The notes under the pieces: model-generated
Told to the model about the DNA's origin: nothing
Seen by the model: only the letters and a program-made list of their open reading frames with translations
Database searches by the model: none
Assembly: GCF_014075995.1 (NCBI RefSeq)
Contig: NZ_CP055153.1
Span: 1,240,001 to 1,304,000, forward strand
Source: Adhaeribacter radiodurans
GTDB taxonomy: Bacteria > Bacteroidota > Bacteroidia > Cytophagales > Hymenobacteraceae
Direction of reading: 5' to 3'
Length of the DNA stretch: 64,000 nucleotides
Program-made: the position numbers and the translations under genes
In this document: positions 36,901 to 46,700 of the stretch, piece after piece
How the letters are laid out: every line of letters starts with the position of its first letter
Position numbering within the stretch: position 1 is the first letter of the stretch

Positions 36901-38432
36901 GCTGGTCCGGAAATTAGCTTAAACGTAACGGGCAAACCCGAACTAGCTTTGGCTGAAAGAGTGATAGGGGAACTGGTAAGTGCCCTATCGGGTGGGTAAA
37001 AGGCAATGGTTTGCACTTTTTTATTCGGAATTTGGAGTTTCACTAACCAATAATCATCATTAGGATAGGAACCCGATATACCACCCAGCAAGATATTACC
37101 ATCGGAAGTAGGCGTAATATAGGAACCACTAGTCACGCTGGTGTCCCAAAGTTTTTTTCCTTTCGCATCTATTTTTATGATCCAGGTGTCGCCAACACCT
37201 CTTCTGGGCGTCATGTCGCCTCCACTCTCCGAATCAGAACTGCCACTTAATAGGTAACCACCATCTTTCACTGGCAAAATAGAGGTAAGTTCTTCTCTTT
37301 CATTGCCGCCGAAAGTTTTGTCCCAAACTTTGCTGCCGTCCGTAGCAATTTTTACCAGCCAATAATCGCCTAAGATATCATCATCAGTTTCGTCGCGGGT
37401 AGGCTCACTTTTATCCAGGCTTTTAGTAGATTCGGAACGTCCTCCCAGCAAGTAGCCGCCATCCGTGGCTACTACCAGCGTATTTAATACATCGTCGTGG
37501 TATCCGCCAAAGGTTTTATCCCATTGTTTAGCACCCTTTTCCGAAATTTTTACAACCCAATAATCATAACAAGGAGTACCAAAGCCGTCGGTGCAATCAC
37601 TTTTTCGCGGGTCACTTTTCGAGCCACTTTTATTAGAACTGGATCGGCCTCCCAGTAAATAGCCACCATCGGGAGTAGTAATTAAGGAATAGAGATCATC
37701 TGAGTCATCGCCCCCAAAAGTTTGGTCCCAGACTTTATTGCCACTGGCATTTAGTTTTAGCACCCAGTAGTCATAACTGCCATTATTGCTCTGGCTTTTA
37801 TCGCCTGATTTTTCAGAGTTAGATTCCCCTCCTACAATATAGCCGCCATCGGGGGTTAGTTGAAGAGAATGCAGATAATCACCATAATTGCCGCCGTAGG
37901 TTTTATCCCATACTATTTTGCCATTGGCGTTTAATTTTACTATCCAATAATCTGGGTAATAAACAAAACCTTTATTTGCTTCGGACTTATCGCCTGATTT
38001 ATCGGAGTAAGAATAACCCGCCAGAATATAGCCGCCATCACTGGTTTGCAGTACGGATGCTAAAATGTCGGAATCGTTTCCTCCCAAAGTTTTATCCCAG
38101 ACTTTATTGCCTTTGCCATCTATTTTTACTACCCAATAATCCGTGGTACAATTATCCGGGGTGCATACTCCCCGGTTTGCTTCGGATTTAGTACCACTAA
38201 TACCCGAAGAAGAAGAACCCCCGACAATATAGCCGCCATCGCTGGTTTTCTGTACAAAATGCAGTTCATCGCTGTGGTTACCACCCAGCGTTTTTTCCCA
38301 GATTTTAAATTGAGCAAGGGAGGAGAAGGAAACAAACAGCCATAACCCTAGCAAAAGTGTCAGACGACCGTTACTGGAAGGTTGAATAAAAAGATACCCA
38401 ATTTTAAACAAAAAAGATAAACGTGTTTTCAT
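33912..38432 (-). CDS. Giant T9SS-secreted 21-repeat protein 1, type A (predicted triple seven-bladed propeller)
   Basis: The 1506-residue protein has a 41-residue signal peptide ending SSLAQ. I parse 21 tandem units of about 60 residues of the form x-WDK-x2-GG-x3-D-x-L, DGGYLLGG, SGDKS, DYWLVK, D-x2-G. Units 1-7 span residues 42-471, an Ig-like domain (SGLPVTFKLISGPA) spans 472-553, units 8-14 span 554-977, units 15-21 span 978-1398, then a linker and a type A T9SS sorting domain at about 1428-1506 (AYPNPFVQEVNVTF, GIYILRLQ). Seven units per block suggest seven-bladed propellers. Unit 4 carries C280-x7-C288 and unit 13 carries C855-x2-C858, both conserved in the three paralogues downstream. 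It is the last gene of the array in transcription order. Function is unknown; surface or extracellular binding is inferred. Confidence 0.85.
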   Translation of the reverse strand: MKTRLSFLFKIGYLFIQPSSNGRLTLLLGLWLFVSFSSLAQFKIWEKTLGGNHSDELHFVQKTSDGGYIVGGSSSSGISGTKSEANRGVCTPDNCTTDYWVVKIDGKGNKVWDKTLGGNDSDILASVLQTSDGGYILAGYSYSDKSGDKSEANKGFVYYPDYWIVKLNANGKIVWDKTYGGNYGDYLHSLQLTPDGGYIVGGESNSEKSGDKSQSNNGSYDYWVLKLNASGNKVWDQTFGGDDSDDLYSLITTPDGGYLLGGRSSSNKSGSKSDPRKSDCTDGFGTPCYDYWVVKISEKGAKQWDKTFGGYHDDVLNTLVVATDGGYLLGGRSESTKSLDKSEPTRDETDDDILGDYWLVKIATDGSKVWDKTFGGNEREELTSILPVKDGGYLLSGSSDSESGGDMTPRRGVGDTWIIKIDAKGKKLWDTSVTSGSYITPTSDGNILLGGISGSYPNDDYWLVKLQIPNKKVQTIAFYPPDRALTSSPITLSAKASSGLPVTFKLISGPATQKSNQLRFTGYGTVVVKAFQAGDAMYSPVEYTARFRVQRFPKQQDKTIGGSGEDMLADLVTTPDGGYLLGGSSSSGISGDKSSAGKGQSDFWLVKTDANKKKIWDKSFGGKGTEKLAVIVPAVGGGYLLGGSSASGKDGDKSEANKGKNDYWLVKVDASGNKLWDKTIGGNLDDNLSAIVATPDGGYLLGGSSQSDISGDKSEGNKGEPDEFTGTPSDFWIVKVDNKGNKVWDTTIGNAPDDVLSSIIPTPDGNYLLGGYSTSTDDDTDYWVIKINAKGEQIWNKTYNREYSDRLTALVTTPEGGYLLVGISGFETYGYWAIKTDSKGNVIWDKFFLGSSIACFACEVNYSFPVDILPTSNNHYLLAGYTWSNQGFDRTEENRGNQDYWLVEIDENGQKISDKSFGARNSDELAAIIATPSGGFLLGGHSNSNSGYEKSENSKGNYDFWLIETKISAFPSSSLAAWNLRYGGSSSDFLTTVLPTNDGGYLLGGYSSSPKSGDKSQNSYGKNDYWVVKTDAAGNKLWDKRYGGSADDYLKSMVPTTDGGFLLGGSSESGSNGNKMAISKGGRDIWLVKISSSGEKEWDQTYGGNGTDDLQKIVILSYLYTDSYVLAGYSDSPVSGDKTQGTQGGLDYWLIKIYSFNGDIAWNKRFGGAGDDYLGDILALAKGDLLIGGTSFSSASGDKSQGTQGSSDYWLLRIDKDGKKLWDKRYGGSDQDQLLALLNTSYNSFLLAGHSASNISGEKSQNSKGGKDYWLVQVNGSGEKQWDKTYGGSAEETLRSLILDKDGGYVLGGTSFSGKSGDKTQTSQGASDYWLVKTNSAGTKLWDKRYGGSQQEELRALWTTQEGGYLLGGRSNSGVSGDRTQPSQGENDIWLVKVAPVKTITPLIASQSSTFQPEEFRSAKLLPLTAYPNPFVQEVNVTFRVPQTQKVTVKVFDSQGQEVTTLFEEVAQANQNYTRQWQAQHSAAGIYILRLQTNNHQSHQKVVLSR

Positions 38433-38747
38433 TTCAGGTAGGATAAAAGAATAACGTTAACTCCAGAACATCAAAAGAAATACCCAGCTTTTAATGAAAA
38501 AATAAAGAAACGGGTTGCGAAGAAGGATTTAAGGCTATTGCCCTAATTTTTATGATTTAAGCTAAACTTAAGCCAATAAGTGATAGTGGTAGGTGTATGG
38601 TGTTTTAGGGCTGCCTATTACAAAAGTTAATAGGTAGGACAGTTTGAATTTACTTTTTTCATTTCTGAATCATTCATAACCTTTCATATTTAAAGTTTAA
38701 AAGATTTAAGAAACAAACGGTATTTGCTTATACATTCCGCAAACAGT

Positions 38748-38759
38748 TAAATTGTTACC
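38748..38759. promoter_or_regulatory. Conserved 12-mer TAAATTGTTACC upstream of repeat gene 1
   Basis: The 12-mer lies 316 nt upstream of the start of gene 1. The same 12-mer is at 48550-48561, 321 nt upstream of gene 3, and at 6230-6241, 104 nt upstream of the Oar-like receptor. Retained homology explains the first pair; a regulatory role is only a possibility. Confidence 0.25.
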
Positions 38760-38925
38760 CAATTTAACCCAGAAGTTTAAAATATTTTCTAGGCCACATT
38801 ATATCTGGTTTATTAATAAATACAAAATGGCCTTTATTTAATTGGCTAAAATAAGTGCAACCAGTTAATGAAAGGTTAAAGAATAAATACAGTATTGTTT
38901 GATTTACAAATTAAAGAGCTATTTA

Positions 38926-38976
38926 CTGCGCCAAATCAACTTATATAACTCCTAATAAAACGTTGATTTAGCGCAG
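38926..38976 (-). terminator. Stem-loop after repeat gene 2, possible terminator
   Basis: The arms CTGCGCCAAATCAAC and GTTGATTTAGCGCAG pair at 14 of 15 positions, and the odd pair is G-U in one strand. It begins 17 nt past the stop of gene 2. No good T tract follows, so termination is uncertain. Confidence 0.45.
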
Positions 38977-38992
38977 AAATCTTATAAATATA

Positions 38993-41900
38993 CTACTCTT
39001 GAGTTTTCAATAGTTTAATAGTATGAATTTTATTTGGGGTGTGCAGTTGTACGATATAAATCCCAGCTGCTTTAGTGCCGGCTTTCCATTTACAAGTATA
39101 CGTTTGAGCTGCCTGCACTTCTCCTTTAAATAAAGTAGCTACTTCCTGCCCTTGGCTATTATACACCTTTACCGTAGCTTTTTGCGTTTGTGGCAGTTTA
39201 AAGCTAATATTTACTTCTTGTACAAATGGGTTCGGGTAAGCCGTACCAGGTTGAAGTATGCTACTTACTTCTGACTCTGAAGCAGTTATTTTTTTGCTAA
39301 CTATAGTTTGAGTAGTTACCGGAGCCACTTTCACGAGCCAGAAATCATTTTCGCCTTGGCTGGGCTGGGTTCTATCCCCGCTCACGTCGGAGTTGGAGCG
39401 CCCTCCTAACAGATAGCCGCCATCATCGGTAATCCACATGGCCCGGAGTTCTTCTTGCTGGCTGCCGCCATAACGTTTATCCCAGAGCTTTTCGCCTTTG
39501 TTATTGGTCTTCACCAGCCAATAATCACTGCTGCCTTGGCTTTCCTGACTCTTGTCGCCACTCTTACCGGAGAAAGAAGTGCCACCAAAAATATAACCAC
39601 CATCTTTATCCAGAAGGAGAGAACGTAGGGTTTCATCTTCGCTGCCGCCGTAAGTTTTATCCCATTGTTTTTCGCCTTTACCATCTACTTGTACCAGCCA
39701 AAAGTCCTTACCTCCTTGGCTAGCCTGGCTCTTGTCGCCGCTTACTCCAGAAGCACTATTACCTCCTAACAAAATTGTATTTTCTTTTAAGCTCAGCAAA
39801 GCTAAGAGTTGGTCTTGGTTTGCGCCCCCGTAGCGTTTATCCCAGAGTTTTTTACCTTCGCTATTGGTTTTCAGCAGCCAATAATCACTACCTCCCCGAT
39901 TGCTTTGGCTTTTATCACCGGTAGCAGAGGAAAAGGAAGTACCCCCCACGAGTAAGTCTCCATTATTCAGCACCAATACATCACCTGGGTAATCATTGGC
40001 ATTCCCGCCGTAGGTCTTATCCCAATACTTAAAGCCACCATTATCGTTAATCTTGATTAACCAGTAATCTAAACCTCCTTTATTGGCTTGCGTTTTATCT
40101 CCCCCTACAGGAGAGTCGCTGTAGCCGGCTAGCAGAAACGTGCCATCTGGTAAAGAAATAATTTTCTGTAAGTCTTCCAGGCCACTGCTACCGTAGCTTT
40201 GTTCCCATTCTTTCTCCCCAATACTATTTATTTTTACTATCCAAATATCACGTTTACCTTTATTTGCAGCTGTTTTATTGCCATTATTAGTTGATTCGGA
40301 ACTGCCACCTAATAAAAAGCCGCCATTATAAGTTGGTACAATGCTTTTAAGATAGTCCGCCCCTGTGCCACCGTAGCGTTTATCCCAGAGCTTCTTACCC
40401 GCAGCATCTGTCTTTATTACCCAGTAATCGCTTTTGCCATACCCATTTTGGCTCTTGTCGCCTGATTGCTTGGAATAGGAATAGCCACCTAGTAAATATC
40501 CGCCATCGTTGGTAGGGAGAACAGTAGTTAAATTATCTAGATTATTGCCGCCATAGAGCAGGTTCCAGGCTTCCAGAGTAGTGGGTGGAAACGTACTAAT
40601 TTGAGTTTCTACCAGCCAAAAATCATTATCCCCTTTACTGTTCTCGCTTTTCTCGTGGCTAGCGGGGGAATTGGAATAGCCACCGAGCAGGTAACCGCCG
40701 TTATCAGTGGGTATCATGGCCACTAAATAATCCGGATTATCTCCACCAAAGGACTTATCTCCTATTCTCAGCCCGTTTTCATCTATTTCCAGAACCCAAT
40801 AATCTTCCCTTCCCCTGTTTTTTTCACTCCGGTCTCGACCTTGCGTTGAATAAGAATAGCCAGCCAGTAAATAATGACCAGTTGGAGTAGGAAGAATTTC
40901 TATTGGTATTGACCTGTTGTTTTCACAAAAATAACAAGTAAACACAACCGCTCCGCCATATTCTTTTTCCCAGATTATGGTGCCCTTAGAGTCTAATTTA
41001 AGTACCCAATAATTAAATGGTGATTCAAAACCTGAGACACCGGCTATTAAGGCTCCTCCATCAGGAGTGGGTAGCATAGCGGTGAGCTTATCAATTACAT
41101 AGCCGTGGTCGTAAGTTTTGTCCCAGAGTTTTTTGCCTTGAGTGTTTATTTTAACTACCCAGTAATCTTCAAATCCTTTATTAGCTTCGGTTTTATCTCC
41201 ACTTTTATCTGAATCAGAACTACCACCCAATAAGTAACCATCATTATCGGTTGCTATTATACTAGCGAGGTTATCAGTATTATTCCCTCCGAAGGTTTTG
41301 TCCCACAATTTGTTACCATGCCCATCTATCTTTACTATCCAATAATCGATATTCCCTCTGCTGGGTTCGCTCTTGTCGCCACTTTTGTTTGAATTAGAAG
41401 AACCACTTAACAGGTAACCGCCGTCGGGAGTAGCAATTATGGTTTTAAGGTTATCATCCTGATTGCCGCCGAAGGATTTATCCCAGAGTTTATTTCCGCT
41501 AGCATCTACTTTTACTAGCCAATAATCCAATTTGCCTTTACTCGTACTACTTTTATCGCCCTCTCTACCCGAAGCTGAAGAACCGCCTAACAGGTAAGCT
41601 CCATCCGATGTAGGAATAATAGTAGAAATAGTTTCGGTGCCTTTGCCGCCATAAGATTTGTCCCAGACCTTCTTTTTATCCTTATCTAATTTCACCAGCC
41701 AATAATCCGATTCGCCCTTACTAGCCAAACTCTTGTCTCCAGATATTCCCGAGGAAGATGTACCCGCCAGCAAATATCCGCCATCGGGAATAGCTACCAT
41801 ATCGGCCAGCATATCTGCCTTATCGCCGCCAATGGTTTTGTCTTGTTGTTTAGGAAACCTGACTACCTGAAAGCTAGTGGTATATTCTACGGCACTATAG

Positions 41901-43447
41901 CTATCGTTACCTGCCTGAAAGGCTTTCACGACCACGGTGCCGTAAGCGGTAAAGCGCAACTGGTTATTCTTTTGAATAGCCGGTCCGGAAATAAGTTTAA
42001 AGGTAACCGGCAACCCTGAATTAGTTTTAGCCGAAAGGGTATAAGGCGAATTGGCGAGACCCTGATCAGGTGGATAAAAGGTTATTGTTTGTACTTTTTT
42101 ATTCGGAATCTGTAGCTTCACCAACCAAAAATCAGTGTTGTAGAAGGAGTTTAAGAAACCTATGAACTTAGTGCCAGCTAACAGGCAATTGCCATCTGAA
42201 GTAGGCACTAAAAATGGCCCACTTTCTACATTGGTGTCCCAAATTTTGTTGCCTTTAGCATCTATTTTCAGAACCCAATTACTTCCAATACCCCTACGAA
42301 TACCCATTTCGCCGCCACTATCTGAGCCAGAATAGCCGCTTAAAAGATAACCACCATCCTGCGTGCCTACCAAAGTGGCAAGTTCATCGGTTTTGTTACC
42401 CCCATAAGCTTTGTCCCAAACTTTGGTGCCGTTGGCTTGAATTTTAATTAACCAAAAGTCTCCTGTATTTTCATCTTCCTTATCATCGCGGGTGGGGTCA
42501 CTTCTATCCATGCCTTTATCTGATGCGGAAACTCCCCCTAATAAATAACCACCATCAGAAGTAGTAGCTATAGTGGTAATTCGGTCATTGTCGTAACCTC
42601 CAAAAGTTTTATCCCACTGTTTGGTACCTATACCATTAATTTTTACCACCCAGTAATCGTAACAAGCTTCTCCATCGGAATTAGTACATTCACTTTTCCT
42701 TGATTCGCTTTTATCGCCCCCTTTATCGGAAGTAGAAAAGCCTCCTAGTAAATAGCCACCATCAGGAGCAACTACCAGAGCAGTAAGTATGTCCCGGTCC
42801 ATTCCGCCATAAGCTTTATCCCATACTTTGCTGCCATCAGGGTTTACTTTTGCTACCCAATATTCTCCTCTTTTTGTAGCAGAATTAAATATACCCGCCA
42901 GAACATAGCCGCCATCACTCAATTGCCGGATAAAGGATATTCCACCACCAGGAATAGTTTTATCCCAGGCTTTACTACCATCGGCTTTTAATTTTACCAT
43001 CCAGGCCCCGGTAGGAGCTTCGCTTTTGTCTCCACTTTTACCAGATTGAGACTCGCCCCCCAGAATATAGCCACCATCCTTGGTTTGTTGCACCGAGTTT
43101 AAAAAGTCGCCATTTTTTCCGCCAAAAGATTTATCCCAGGCTTTGCTGCCATCTGCATTAAGTTTAATTACCCAGTAATCCCAATCACCCTTACTAGGTT
43201 GGGTTTTATCGCCGCCTAGGCCTGAAACCGACCACCCGCCTAGAAGGTAGCCGCCGTCGCTGGTTTGTATGGCAGTAGTTATTCTGTCTTCTCTATTCCC
43301 GCCATAGGTTTTATCCCAAAGTTTAATTTGCGCTTTAACAGAGAAAGAATACAAAATGATTGTATGGAAAACGAATAGTCGTAGCCAAATGCTCCGAAAT
43401 CGAAAAAAGTGTTTGCATACCTGCAATAGGAATACATGTGTTTTCAT
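38993..43447 (-). CDS. Giant T9SS-secreted 21-repeat protein 2, type B
   Basis: The 1484-residue protein has a 40-residue signal peptide ending SVKAQ and the same order of modules as gene 1: seven repeat units, the Ig-like domain (TITFYPPDQGLANSPYTLSA, SGLPVTFKLISGPA), seven units, seven units, and a T9SS sorting domain (AYPNPFVQEVNISF, GIYIVQLH). Units 2, 3, 7 and 12 are short because the SGDKS loop is reduced. Unit 4 has C-x7-C (SECTNSDGEAC) and unit 13 has C-x2-C (TCYFCENN). Its C-terminus (HTIKLLKTQE) and leader resemble gene 4 rather than its immediate neighbours. A 151-nt block (39426-39576) is almost identical to gene 4. Function is unknown. Confidence 0.85.
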   Translation of the reverse strand: MKTHVFLLQVCKHFFRFRSIWLRLFVFHTIILYSFSVKAQIKLWDKTYGGNREDRITTAIQTSDGGYLLGGWSVSGLGGDKTQPSKGDWDYWVIKLNADGSKAWDKSFGGKNGDFLNSVQQTKDGGYILGGESQSGKSGDKSEAPTGAWMVKLKADGSKAWDKTIPGGGISFIRQLSDGGYVLAGIFNSATKRGEYWVAKVNPDGSKVWDKAYGGMDRDILTALVVAPDGGYLLGGFSTSDKGGDKSESRKSECTNSDGEACYDYWVVKINGIGTKQWDKTFGGYDNDRITTIATTSDGGYLLGGVSASDKGMDRSDPTRDDKEDENTGDFWLIKIQANGTKVWDKAYGGNKTDELATLVGTQDGGYLLSGYSGSDSGGEMGIRRGIGSNWVLKIDAKGNKIWDTNVESGPFLVPTSDGNCLLAGTKFIGFLNSFYNTDFWLVKLQIPNKKVQTITFYPPDQGLANSPYTLSAKTNSGLPVTFKLISGPAIQKNNQLRFTAYGTVVVKAFQAGNDSYSAVEYTTSFQVVRFPKQQDKTIGGDKADMLADMVAIPDGGYLLAGTSSSGISGDKSLASKGESDYWLVKLDKDKKKVWDKSYGGKGTETISTIIPTSDGAYLLGGSSASGREGDKSSTSKGKLDYWLVKVDASGNKLWDKSFGGNQDDNLKTIIATPDGGYLLSGSSNSNKSGDKSEPSRGNIDYWIVKIDGHGNKLWDKTFGGNNTDNLASIIATDNDGYLLGGSSDSDKSGDKTEANKGFEDYWVVKINTQGKKLWDKTYDHGYVIDKLTAMLPTPDGGALIAGVSGFESPFNYWVLKLDSKGTIIWEKEYGGAVVFTCYFCENNRSIPIEILPTPTGHYLLAGYSYSTQGRDRSEKNRGREDYWVLEIDENGLRIGDKSFGGDNPDYLVAMIPTDNGGYLLGGYSNSPASHEKSENSKGDNDFWLVETQISTFPPTTLEAWNLLYGGNNLDNLTTVLPTNDGGYLLGGYSYSKQSGDKSQNGYGKSDYWVIKTDAAGKKLWDKRYGGTGADYLKSIVPTYNGGFLLGGSSESTNNGNKTAANKGKRDIWIVKINSIGEKEWEQSYGSSGLEDLQKIISLPDGTFLLAGYSDSPVGGDKTQANKGGLDYWLIKINDNGGFKYWDKTYGGNANDYPGDVLVLNNGDLLVGGTSFSSATGDKSQSNRGGSDYWLLKTNSEGKKLWDKRYGGANQDQLLALLSLKENTILLGGNSASGVSGDKSQASQGGKDFWLVQVDGKGEKQWDKTYGGSEDETLRSLLLDKDGGYIFGGTSFSGKSGDKSQESQGSSDYWLVKTNNKGEKLWDKRYGGSQQEELRAMWITDDGGYLLGGRSNSDVSGDRTQPSQGENDFWLVKVAPVTTQTIVSKKITASESEVSSILQPGTAYPNPFVQEVNISFKLPQTQKATVKVYNSQGQEVATLFKGEVQAAQTYTCKWKAGTKAAGIYIVQLHTPNKIHTIKLLKTQE

Positions 43448-43527
43448 AGGTTCGGTTGAGGTTAAAGTAATTCTTTAATATGAAAAGGAAGAGAAAAAGC
43501 AGTACTTAAATTTTTATAAAACAAGTT

Positions 43528-43537
43528 CTGCACCGGG
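43528..43537 (-). promoter_or_regulatory. GC-rich block in the leader of repeat gene 2, shared with gene 4
   Basis: CCCGGTGCAG on the minus strand lies about 80 nt upstream of the gene 2 start and is followed by TTGTTTTA in an otherwise AT-rich leader. Gene 4 has the same block at about 84 nt upstream (53649-53658). It may be part of a promoter or a binding site, or simply retained homology. Confidence 0.3.
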
Positions 43538-43732
43538 AGGAATGTATTTAATTATTAGAATTCAATATTGGTATCATTCACCTTACCAGTAAAAGGGATT
43601 AGGAAGTTAGTTGAATTTAATTCCAGGCCAGTCGAGTAAAAGTAAAATCAGAGCTAAGGGTGGGAGGCGTACTCTTTTAAAAAGTGAGAGACTACCTAGG
43701 TCATTTCAATTTTACGTTTGCAACAACAGCTA

Positions 43733-46700
43733 TTATTGCGTTAAGAAAACTTTCTGGTAGCTTTGGTGTGTATTGGATTGCAGGCGCAGAGTGTAAATTC
43801 CGGGTGAGGAATGACTCGCCTTCCACCTACGGGTATAGGTTTGATTTCCCTGGGCTACCTCCTCAAACAAAGTAACTATTTCCTGGCCCTGACTATCGTA
43901 CACTTTTAATGTAATTTTTTGCGTTTGTGGTACCCGGAAGCTAATATTTACCTCCTGCACAAACGGATTTGGGTAAGCGGTAAGTGGCAAAAGTTCGGCG
44001 GAGGTAAGTTCTTTTGGGGTAAAAGTATCAGAATGAGCAGCTGCCAATGAGATAGTTGATGTTACCGGAGCTACCTTCACCAGCCAGAAATCATTTTCCC
44101 CTTGGCTAGGCTGGGTTCTATCCCCGCTCACGTCGGATTTGGAGCGACCGCCTAACAGATAACCGCCATCTTCGGTAGTCCACACGACTCTAAGTTCTTC
44201 TTCGTTGCTGCCGCCGTAACGTTTATCCCAGAGTTTTTTACCTTTATTATTTGTCTTTACCAGCCAATAATCACTGCTGCCTTGGCTCTCCTCGCTCTTA
44301 TCTCCACGATTACCGGAGAAGGAAGTTCCACCTAATACGTAGCCGCCATCTTTATCCAGAATAAGAGAACGTAGATTCTCGTCACTGCTGCCACCATAGG
44401 TTTTGTCCCATTTTTTTTCTCCTTTATTATTCACTTGCACCAGCCAGAAGTCCTTATCTCCTTTATTAGCCTGGGTTTTTTGACCGCTTATTCCAGAATC
44501 ACTATGGCCGGCCAACAAGAAAGTACTTGTATTTGGACTTAACATAGCCAAAAGTTGGTCTTGGTTTTTGCCGCCATAGCAGTTGTCCCAGAGTTTTTTA
44601 CCTACCTTATCCGTTCTCAGCAACCAGTAATCACTGGAGCCTTGATTACCCTGACTTTTATCTCCCGAAACAGAAGAGAAGGAAGTGCCTCCGACCAGTA
44701 AGTCTCCATTATTCAATACTAATACATCAGCTACGTAATCGTTGGCGGTTCCACCATAGGTTTTATCCCAAATTTTATGGCCGTAGTGCATGTTAATTTT
44801 AACTAACCAGTAATCTAGATTGCCTTGGTTCACTTGGGTTTTATCTCCCCCAACAGGAGAGTTGCTGTAACCAGCAAGCAAATATGTGCCATCGGGTAGT
44901 GCAATAATTTTTTGTAGGTCTTCTGTTTCTTGGCCGCCGTAGCTTTGTTCCCACTCTTTTTCTCCGCTTCTACTTATTTTTACTACCCATATATCTCTGC
45001 CTCCTTTATTAATTGCCTTTTTATTTCCGCTTATACCCGATTCAGAACCTCCGCCCAGCAAAAATCCGCCATCGGCAGTAGGCGCAATACTTTTAAGATA
45101 ATCTTCTTTGGTGCCACCATACCGTTTATCCCAGAGTTTATTCCCAGCGGCATCTGTCCTTACTACCCAATAGTCACTTTTACCGTAGCTGTCCTGACTT
45201 TTATCACCAGATTTATTTGAATAGGAATACCCCCCAAGCAAATACCCACCATCGTTGGTTTTTATAACTGTAGTTAAATAGTCGGAATTGCTGCCACCAT
45301 AGCGCAGGTTCCAGGCTTGCAGAGAAGAAGGAGGAAAGGCACTGATTTGCGTTTCTATTAACCAAAAATCTAAATCACCTTTACTATTTTCACTTTTTTC
45401 GTGATCAGTATTTGAACTGGAATAACCCCCGAGCAAATAACCGCCGTTGGAAGTAGCTATAATAGCCGTTAATTGGTCAGTGTCGTGGCCACCGAAAGAT
45501 TTATCAGCAATCTTCTGCCCATTGGCATCAATCTCCACGAGCCAGTAATCCTGGCGACCTCTATTTGCTTCGCTCCGGTCACCACCTTGATTGGAATGGG
45601 TATAACCAGCCAGTAAATAATGATCTGTTGAAGTCGCTTGTATATCTACGATAGTAGATCGATTAATTTCGCAGGTGTAGCAAGTAAAAATAGGTCTGCC
45701 GCCGTAGAGTTTATCCCATATTTTGTTTCCATCCGAATCTAATTTTGCTATCCAATAATAATAGCTTTCAAAACCAGCTATACCAGCTAATAAATAGCCG
45801 CCATCCGGTAAAGTAATCATAGCAGATATGTTATGAATGTAACCGTTATTATCGCTACTGTAATCAAAAGTTTTCTCCCAAATTTGCTGACCTTGAGTAT
45901 CTATTTTTATTAATAGGTAATTGAAACTATATACAATATTACCGCCAATCAGGTAATTGCCATCCGGCATAGCTATTAAGGAGGTTAGTACATCATCAAG
46001 CTGGGAGCCGTAAGTTTTATCCCATACCTTATTACCGTTTCCATCAATCTTAACTAACCAAATGTCGGGCGGAATATACCCGTTTTCGTACGGTGTACCC
46101 TTATTCTCTTCGCTTTTATCGCCACTTTTACCCGATTGGGAGGAACCGCCTAGTAAAAACCCGCCATCAGGAGTAGCGACTATTACTGCTAAATTATCAT
46201 CCTTATTTCCACCTATAGTTTTATCCCAGAGTTTTGTGCCGTTAGCATCAATTTTCACTATCCAAAAATCATTCTTGCCCTTATTGCCTTCACTTTTATC
46301 TCCTTCTTTATCCGAGGTAGAGTAGCCGCCCAGTAGGTATCCTCCATCCGGAATGGAAATAATAGTTGCTAATTTTTCGATACCTTTGCCGCCGAAGGAT
46401 TTATCCCAGATTTTGTTTTTATCTTTATCTGTTTTTACCAGCCAGTAATCCGAGTCACCCTTACTAACCATACTTTTATCGCCGGATATATCCGAGGAAG
46501 AAGAGCCAGCTAGCAAATACCCGCCATCGGCAGTAGCCACCATATCGGCCAAAATATCTGAACCATTGCCACCAATTGTTTTATCATTTTGAGGAGTCAG
46601 ACGCTGTACCCGAAAACTTGTGGTATATTCTACCGGGCTATAAGTAGCATCACCCGCTTGAAAAGCTCTTACTACTACGGTACCGTAGCCAGTAAAGCTT

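Larger units (their letters stand above)
38433..38992. other. Spacer upstream of repeat gene 1, homologous to 48230-48984
   Basis: This 560-bp AT-rich spacer follows the stop of gene 2 and precedes gene 1. Its leader (GTTATTCTTTTATCCTACC just before the start) and a block around 38730-38790 (CTTATACAT, TAAATTGTTACC, AGAAGTTTAA) match the corresponding spacer between genes 4 and 3. It also contains a stem-loop at 38926-38976. Confidence 0.6.
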
